Assembly: GCA_910586285.1 (NCBI GenBank)
Contig: CAJUGR010000080.1
Location: forward strand, 1 to 8,891
Length of the DNA stretch: 8,891 bases
DNA from: an uncultured Erysipelotrichaceae bacterium
GTDB lineage: Bacteria > Bacillota_I > Bacilli_A > Erysipelotrichales > Erysipelotrichaceae
Direction of reading: 5' to 3'
This document shows, one piece after another, positions 5,047 through 8,891 of the stretch (positions are counted from its first letter, which is position 1; every line of letters starts with the position of its first letter). Under the pieces are notes generated by a model. It searched no databases. It saw only the letters and a program-made list of their open reading frames with translations, and was not told the origin of the DNA. Made by a program: the position numbers and the translations under genes.

Positions 5047-7452
5047 TTATGAGCGAAGCTGAGCGTTGACATCATCCTTTAATGCTGTAAGGAGTTCATT
5101 GCGCAAACCGTTAATTTCCTTTTCACTCAGCGTATGCGTTGCGGATTGGAATGTTACAGACAGCGCAATCGACTTAGTTCCTTTTTCCATATGCGATCCG
5201 GTATAAACATCGAAAACTTCAACACTTTGAATGACATTTTCCTTCTCCCATTTACCATGGCGCTCAATACAGGAAATGATATCTCCCACCGGCACATCGC
5301 TTTGAACCACAAAGGCTAAGTCCTGGGTGACACTGGGATATTTGGACAACGGCGTATATTTCACCTTAGAAGCCTTGTTCTTTAACAGCACTTCCAAATT
5401 GCATTCTGCCATCACGATATCATTGACTTCATAACGTTTGGCCGCAACCGGATGAATGGTACCGAAAATCGCGAACAAATCCTTGCCTAAATAGAGACAT
5501 GCGGATTGATACGGATGGAACATCTGCGTATCGATCGTATTTTCTTTCACTACAATTCGCTTGCCGGAAAAACCGTTTTGTTCCAGCAGAACTTCCAGAA
5601 TTCCTTTCATCGAATAAAAATCCGCTTTAATATCAATTTTTTGCCACCGGCTTTTTTGCAGTGAACCGCTCATAGCGATTGCCAGCCGCTCCTGCATTTG
5701 GTTCTGTCCGTATACATTAGACAATTCAAAGACCGCAAGATCTTTATGGGAACGCTTTTGATTATAGGCAACACTGCCCAATAAAGAAGGCAGAACAGAA
5801 GTACGAATCCATTTGCGATCTTCGCTCATCGGTGCTGCCAAAGTGATGGGAGCCGATAACGGCATTACCGCATCCTTTGTCAATGCATCGCTGACCAAAG
5901 TATATGTAATTGCTTCTTGATAACCGTTATGAACCAAGCTACTGCGCAGATGACGACGCAGTTGTTGGCGAGCATCCAAGGTACCCATGGTAGCCGGCAT
6001 TGTCGGCAGCGTAGACGGTAAGCGATCATACCCAATGATACGAATCACCTCTTCGGCAATATCTGCCTCGATGTTGAGATCTTGACGGTAGCTGGGAATC
6101 TTAACAATAATCTGATCCCCGTCCTGACAAGGTTGAAGAGCCAAGCGTTGCAAGACGTCCATAACTTCCTCCAGTGCAAAATCTGTACCCAATAAATGAT
6201 TGATTCGCTTTAAACTGATCGAAAAAGAAAGCGGTTCGTAATGATGAGAACCATAGATAACCGTTTCTTCCAATTCCTGTGCATCTGCATATTCCATTAA
6301 CAGTGATACTGCCCGATCCATTGCCTTATAAGTAGCCAACGGTTCAATTCCCTTTTGATAGCGAACACTCGCATCGGTATTCAAGTTCAAGCGACGAGCC
6401 GTATTACGAATCGACACATGATGGAATATGGCCGCTTCTAAAACAATCGCCGATGTTGTATCTTCAATTTTTGAATCATTGCCTCCCATAACACCGGCAA
6501 TACCAATCGGTTTTCCCTGATTGGTAATCATGATATCCTGCGGTTCAATCGCATATGTGACACCATCCAAAGCGGTATACGTTGTCGAAAGCTGATCCTT
6601 TACCGTGATTTCCAAACTGGGCAGTGCATCTTTATCATAAAAGTGCATCGGCTGACCAGTCTCTAACATAACAATATTGGAAATATCGACAACATTATTA
6701 ATCGATTTTACCCCTGCGGCTGCTAAGCGCTCCTGCATCCACTTAGGACTTTCCTTTATCTTTACATGATTGATGACTTTACCGATAAACAGCGGACATT
6801 TTTCCGTTTCACTCGTTACCTTCAAGGTTGTGGAGGTATCCTTGCGCATCGCCGCTCCTTCACAATCAGGCAGGGTCACCGGTAAATTCAAAATTGCTCC
6901 GACTTCCATCGCCATCGACCAAGCAGCCATACAGTCATTACGATTCGGAGTTAAGCCGACATCAAGAATCTCATCATCCAAGCCCAAATAGCCAAGCGGG
7001 TTTTCATCCCCGATCGGTGCTGTTTCCGGCAATACTTCAATCCCGTTTTTACTTTCTTCACTCAACGTGTGGGGATCCACTCCCAATTCCATCAATGAAC
7101 AGATCATACCGCACGATTCCTGTCCGCGAATCACGCTGTCCTTAATTTCACCACCCGGTAATTGTGCCCCGACTTTGGCGACAATGACCTTTTGTCCTGC
7201 TGCGACATTCGGCGCGCCGCAGACAATCGAAAGTATCTCATTACCAACATCCACTTTACACAAATGCAAATGATCGCTGTCAGGATGATCTTCACACGTT
7301 AGCACCTTTCCAATGACAAGATTACTGCCCTGACTCATTTTGATTATACCTTCGACCTCCAAACCGGCCGCCGTGATTTTTTCTGCAATCGTTTCGATGC
7401 TGTAATCACGAATATCCATATATTGATTTAACCATTTTTTACTAATCAGCAT
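5047..7452 (-). CDS. pheT: Phenylalanyl-tRNA synthetase beta subunit
   Basis: This is the beta chain of the heterotetrameric (alpha-beta)2 enzyme that charges tRNA-Phe; it binds tRNA and carries the editing site. At 801 residues it has the usual bacterial length. The start MLISKKWLNQY at 7452 is typical of the family and has AAGGAGGATC upstream (7470-7461); the in-frame ATG at 7476 would encode this ribosome site and overlap pheS. Domains in order: N-terminal helix; EMAPII-like tRNA-binding OB domain about 40-150 (DHPDSDHLHLCKVDVG, IVCGAPNVAAGQ, IRGQESCGMICS); B3/B4 editing domain about 210-400 (INNVVDISNIVMLETGQPMHFYD, GVMGGNDSKI, TARRLNLNTDASVRYQKG); B5 about 407-480 (IPSYRQDLNIEADIAEEVIRIIGYDRLPSTLP); synthetase-like core about 490-690; FDX-ACB anticodon-binding domain about 705-800 (KYPSVTQDLAFVV). 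The gene follows pheS by 16 bases, so the two are co-transcribed. Confidence 0.98.
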   Translation of the reverse strand: MLISKKWLNQYMDIRDYSIETIAEKITAAGLEVEGIIKMSQGSNLVIGKVLTCEDHPDSDHLHLCKVDVGNEILSIVCGAPNVAAGQKVIVAKVGAQLPGGEIKDSVIRGQESCGMICSLMELGVDPHTLSEESKNGIEVLPETAPIGDENPLGYLGLDDEILDVGLTPNRNDCMAAWSMAMEVGAILNLPVTLPDCEGAAMRKDTSTTLKVTSETEKCPLFIGKVINHVKIKESPKWMQERLAAAGVKSINNVVDISNIVMLETGQPMHFYDKDALPSLEITVKDQLSTTYTALDGVTYAIEPQDIMITNQGKPIGIAGVMGGNDSKIEDTTSAIVLEAAIFHHVSIRNTARRLNLNTDASVRYQKGIEPLATYKAMDRAVSLLMEYADAQELEETVIYGSHHYEPLSFSISLKRINHLLGTDFALEEVMDVLQRLALQPCQDGDQIIVKIPSYRQDLNIEADIAEEVIRIIGYDRLPSTLPTMPATMGTLDARQQLRRHLRSSLVHNGYQEAITYTLVSDALTKDAVMPLSAPITLAAPMSEDRKWIRTSVLPSLLGSVAYNQKRSHKDLAVFELSNVYGQNQMQERLAIAMSGSLQKSRWQKIDIKADFYSMKGILEVLLEQNGFSGKRIVVKENTIDTQMFHPYQSACLYLGKDLFAIFGTIHPVAAKRYEVNDIVMAECNLEVLLKNKASKVKYTPLSKYPSVTQDLAFVVQSDVPVGDIISCIERHGKWEKENVIQSVEVFDVYTGSHMEKGTKSIALSVTFQSATHTLSEKEINGLRNELLTALKDDVNAQLRS

Positions 7453-7468
7453 AGTCTGACGATCCTCC

Positions 7469-8512
7469 TTATTCAAACCGACTGAACTGCTTCAAAAAGC
7501 GCAGATCATTCGTATAGAATGAGCGAATATCATCAATACCGTATTTTAACATAGCAATTCGCTCAATTCCCACGCCAAAGGCAAAGCCGCTCACCTGTTC
7601 GGGATCATAGCCGGCCATTTTCAAGACATTGGGATGTACCATGCCGGCTCCCAATACTTCAATCCATCCGGTACCCTTACATACATTACAACCTTTACCA
7701 CCACAGATATGACAAGAAACATCCACTTCCACACTTGGCTCAGTAAATTGAAAGTAACTGGGGCGAAAGCGAATCACTCTGTTTTCTCCAAACATCTTTT
7801 TTGCCATAAACAACAGCGTCCCTTTTAAATCGGATAACTTAATATCCTTACCGATAACCAAACCCTCACACTGCATAAACTGATGAGAATGGGTGGCATC
7901 ATCATCATCACGGCGATAAACTTTACCGGGACAGATCACCTTGATCAGTTCCTCACCGGCATTGTGATATTGTTCTAATTGACGCATCTGTACCGCTGTT
8001 GTATGCGTTCTTAACAATTCCTCCACATTGATAAAGAAAGTATCTTGCATATCCCGTGCCGGATGATCCTTAGGAATGTTGGCTCGCTCAAAGTTGTATA
8101 AATCACATTCCACTTCCGGACCCTCCGCTACTTGATAGCCCAAACCGATAAACACATCCTCCAATTCTTGTTGTACCAACATCAACGGATGCATATTGGC
8201 ACTCTGCGGATGATAACCGGATAGTGTAATATCCAATTTTTCCTGTTCCATCGTCTCATTCATTTCCTTTGTTTCTAAAATCGCATGACGCTCTTCAATC
8301 TGTACCGAAATCTCCCTTTTGATTTCATTGATTTGGGCACCGAACGCAGGACGCTCTTCCTTCAACAGATCCTTCATTGTTTTCATCACTTCTTGGATCG
8401 GTCCTTTCTTACCCAAATACAAAATCCGCAGTTGATTTAAGGCATTATTGTCGGCGCAAGCAGCGATTTTTTCCAATGCCTCATCACGAATTTCCGTTAA
8501 ATTTTTCATCAT
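7469..8512 (-). CDS. pheS: Phenylalanyl-tRNA synthetase alpha subunit
   Basis: This is the catalytic class II subunit that activates phenylalanine and transfers it to tRNA-Phe. It has 347 residues, normal for bacteria. An N-terminal coiled-coil arm (about 1-85, rich in Glu/Lys) precedes the catalytic domain. Motif 1 lies around 113-135 (LEDVFIGLGYQVAEGPEVE), motif 2 at 196-220 (GKVYRRDDDDATHSHQFMQCEGLVI) and motif 3 at 309-322 (GFAFGVGIERIAML). Two Cys pairs, Cys267/270 and Cys275/278, form the CxxC...CxxC knuckle found in many bacterial PheS proteins, followed by GTGWIEVLGAGMVHPNVL. The ATG at 8512 is chosen because GAGGAAAGGAAGG lies directly upstream; the next ATG (8509) is equally possible by spacing, and ATGs at 8533 and 8530 lack a usable ribosome site. 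It is first in the pheS-pheT operon, under a T-box leader. Confidence 0.97.
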   Translation of the reverse strand: MMKNLTEIRDEALEKIAACADNNALNQLRILYLGKKGPIQEVMKTMKDLLKEERPAFGAQINEIKREISVQIEERHAILETKEMNETMEQEKLDITLSGYHPQSANMHPLMLVQQELEDVFIGLGYQVAEGPEVECDLYNFERANIPKDHPARDMQDTFFINVEELLRTHTTAVQMRQLEQYHNAGEELIKVICPGKVYRRDDDDATHSHQFMQCEGLVIGKDIKLSDLKGTLLFMAKKMFGENRVIRFRPSYFQFTEPSVEVDVSCHICGGKGCNVCKGTGWIEVLGAGMVHPNVLKMAGYDPEQVSGFAFGVGIERIAMLKYGIDDIRSFYTNDLRFLKQFSRFE

Positions 8513-8536
8513 AACCTTCCTTTCCTCCATCATGAC

Positions 8537-8578
8537 AAATAAAAATGCCGTCAGTCACAGGAACGCATCACTGCGCGG
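8537..8578 (-). terminator. T-box-controlled terminator before pheS
   Basis: On the minus strand CCG (8578-8576) and CAGT (8573-8570) can pair with CGG (8550-8548) and ACTG (8555-8552), followed by the U-rich run TTTTTATTT (8545-8537). The 5' arm consumes the ACCGCG part of the T-box, so it is mutually exclusive with the antiterminator, as expected for this riboswitch class. A longer alternative using TGTCGTTGG (8603-8595) with CTGACGGCA (8554-8546) is also possible. The exact pairing is uncertain; the U-run position is clear. Confidence 0.75.
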
Positions 8579-8768
8579 TACCATCCTGTTTTGTCCAACG
8601 ACACACTTAATTTCCTAATTCATGGATAACCGCCATGAAGACGGGAGATGATTAGTCCCACTCCCGGGTGAATTTCCGTCAGGCCTTTTAAAGATGACTT
8701 CCAGTCGATGATCATCTATCCCTGATAAAAGGTACTCTGTCCGTACTAATCCCGATCAAAGCTTTACA
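8541..8768 (-). promoter_or_regulatory. T-box riboswitch leader for tRNA-Phe
   Basis: Reading the minus strand, the hallmark AGGATGGTACCGCG (8587-8574) is the T-box sequence. Its UGGU (8583-8580) complements a tRNA acceptor ending ACCA. Stem I is closed by GATTAGT (8751-8745) with ACTAATC (8656-8650). It contains AGTA (8736-8733) on the 5' side of the specifier loop, and GAAA-UUC-ACC on the 3' side gives a UUC phenylalanine specifier (8672-8670). Stem III is TTCATGG (8639-8633) with CCATGAA (8625-8619). The antiterminator has helix ACAGGA/TCCTGT (8589-8584/8562-8557), the seven-base bulge TGGTACC (8583-8577) and helix GCGCA/TGCGT closed by a GUGA loop. Uncharged tRNA-Phe should stabilise it and allow read-through into pheS-pheT. 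Specifier placement has a one-base uncertainty, but Phe fits the downstream genes. Confidence 0.96.
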
Positions 8769-8774
8769 GCAGTA

Positions 8775-8803
8775 AGTATACACGATTCTTTTTTAAAATT
8801 CAA
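8775..8803 (-). promoter_or_regulatory. Promoter of the T-box-pheS-pheT transcript
   Basis: On the minus strand TTGAAT (8803-8798) and TATACT (8780-8775) are separated by exactly 17 bases, fitting the housekeeping sigma factor. Transcription would begin near 8768, just before Stem I of the T-box. The upstream flank is rich in A and T tracts and may act as an UP-like element. Confidence 0.8.
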
Positions 8804-8891
8804 TCATTTTTCATTTCAATTCAAAATCGTATTGAAAAATATGAATATACTGCCGGATATCGTTTTCGCAAATGCATTATTGTAAATATCA
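8804..8891. other. AT-rich sequence upstream of the pheS promoter
   Basis: These last bases hold no coding frame I can support on either strand and no clear promoter pointing right. They are AT-rich with short A and T runs immediately behind the pheS promoter. The next gene lies beyond the window. Confidence 0.5.

Noticed and set aside
7453..7476. Upstream ATG for pheT at 7476
   Set aside because: Its first codons are the GGAGG ribosome site, it would overlap pheS, and family members begin at MLISKKWL.
8513..8533. Upstream ATGs for pheS at 8533 and 8530
   Set aside because: They lie directly after the T-box terminator U-run without a ribosome site; the GAGGAAAGGAAGG that follows serves the ATG pair at 8512/8509.
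1..8891. CRISPR arrays, tRNA genes, insertion sequences, prophage or defence genes
   Set aside because: No repeated spacer units, cloverleaf patterns, transposase or integrase motifs, or terminal inverted repeats were seen. The only tRNA-related element is the T-box leader.

Overview
The window looks like ordinary chromosomal DNA of a low-to-moderate GC Bacillota (Firmicutes). The supporting signs are a catalytic RNase J, a T-box leader in front of pheS-pheT, strong GGAGG-type ribosome binding sites, TGn-extended -10 elements and U-tract hairpin terminators. The exact lineage is not settled; an Erysipelotrichia-like gut Firmicute is a guess.

Left part (1-2779, + strand): a ribonuclease J gene lacking its first ~24 codons at the window edge, a compact intrinsic terminator, then a gene with its own promoter for a membrane-anchored metallophosphoesterase-fold protein in which several canonical metal ligands are replaced.

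Middle part (2780-4224, + strand): a strikingly AT-rich stretch. It holds a 303-base gene-free segment with a perfect AT-rich palindrome, a small SnoaL/NTF2-like (DUF4440-type) protein behind a strong extended -10 promoter, and a small alpha/beta hydrolase with an intact Ser-Asp-His triad. Base composition changes abruptly at the next gene, a GC-richer TauE/SafE-family membrane transporter (4225-4989). The AT-rich block looks like a separately acquired islet, but no mobility gene or boundary repeat was found.

Right part (4990-8891): a bidirectional terminator with a GUGA loop separates the transporter from the convergent minus-strand operon pheS-pheT, the two subunits of phenylalanyl-tRNA synthetase. 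Upstream of pheS is a complete phenylalanine T-box leader: a promoter with 17-base spacing, Stem I with a UUC specifier, Stem III, and an antiterminator with the 7-base UGGUACC bulge competing with a terminator just before pheS. The leader should let uncharged tRNA-Phe switch on synthesis of the enzyme that charges it.

No CRISPR array, tRNA, rRNA, insertion sequence or prophage gene was seen. I did not find a clearly new biological system. The items most worth a second look are the ligand-substituted phosphoesterase, the AT-rich islet and the competing hairpins of the T-box leader.
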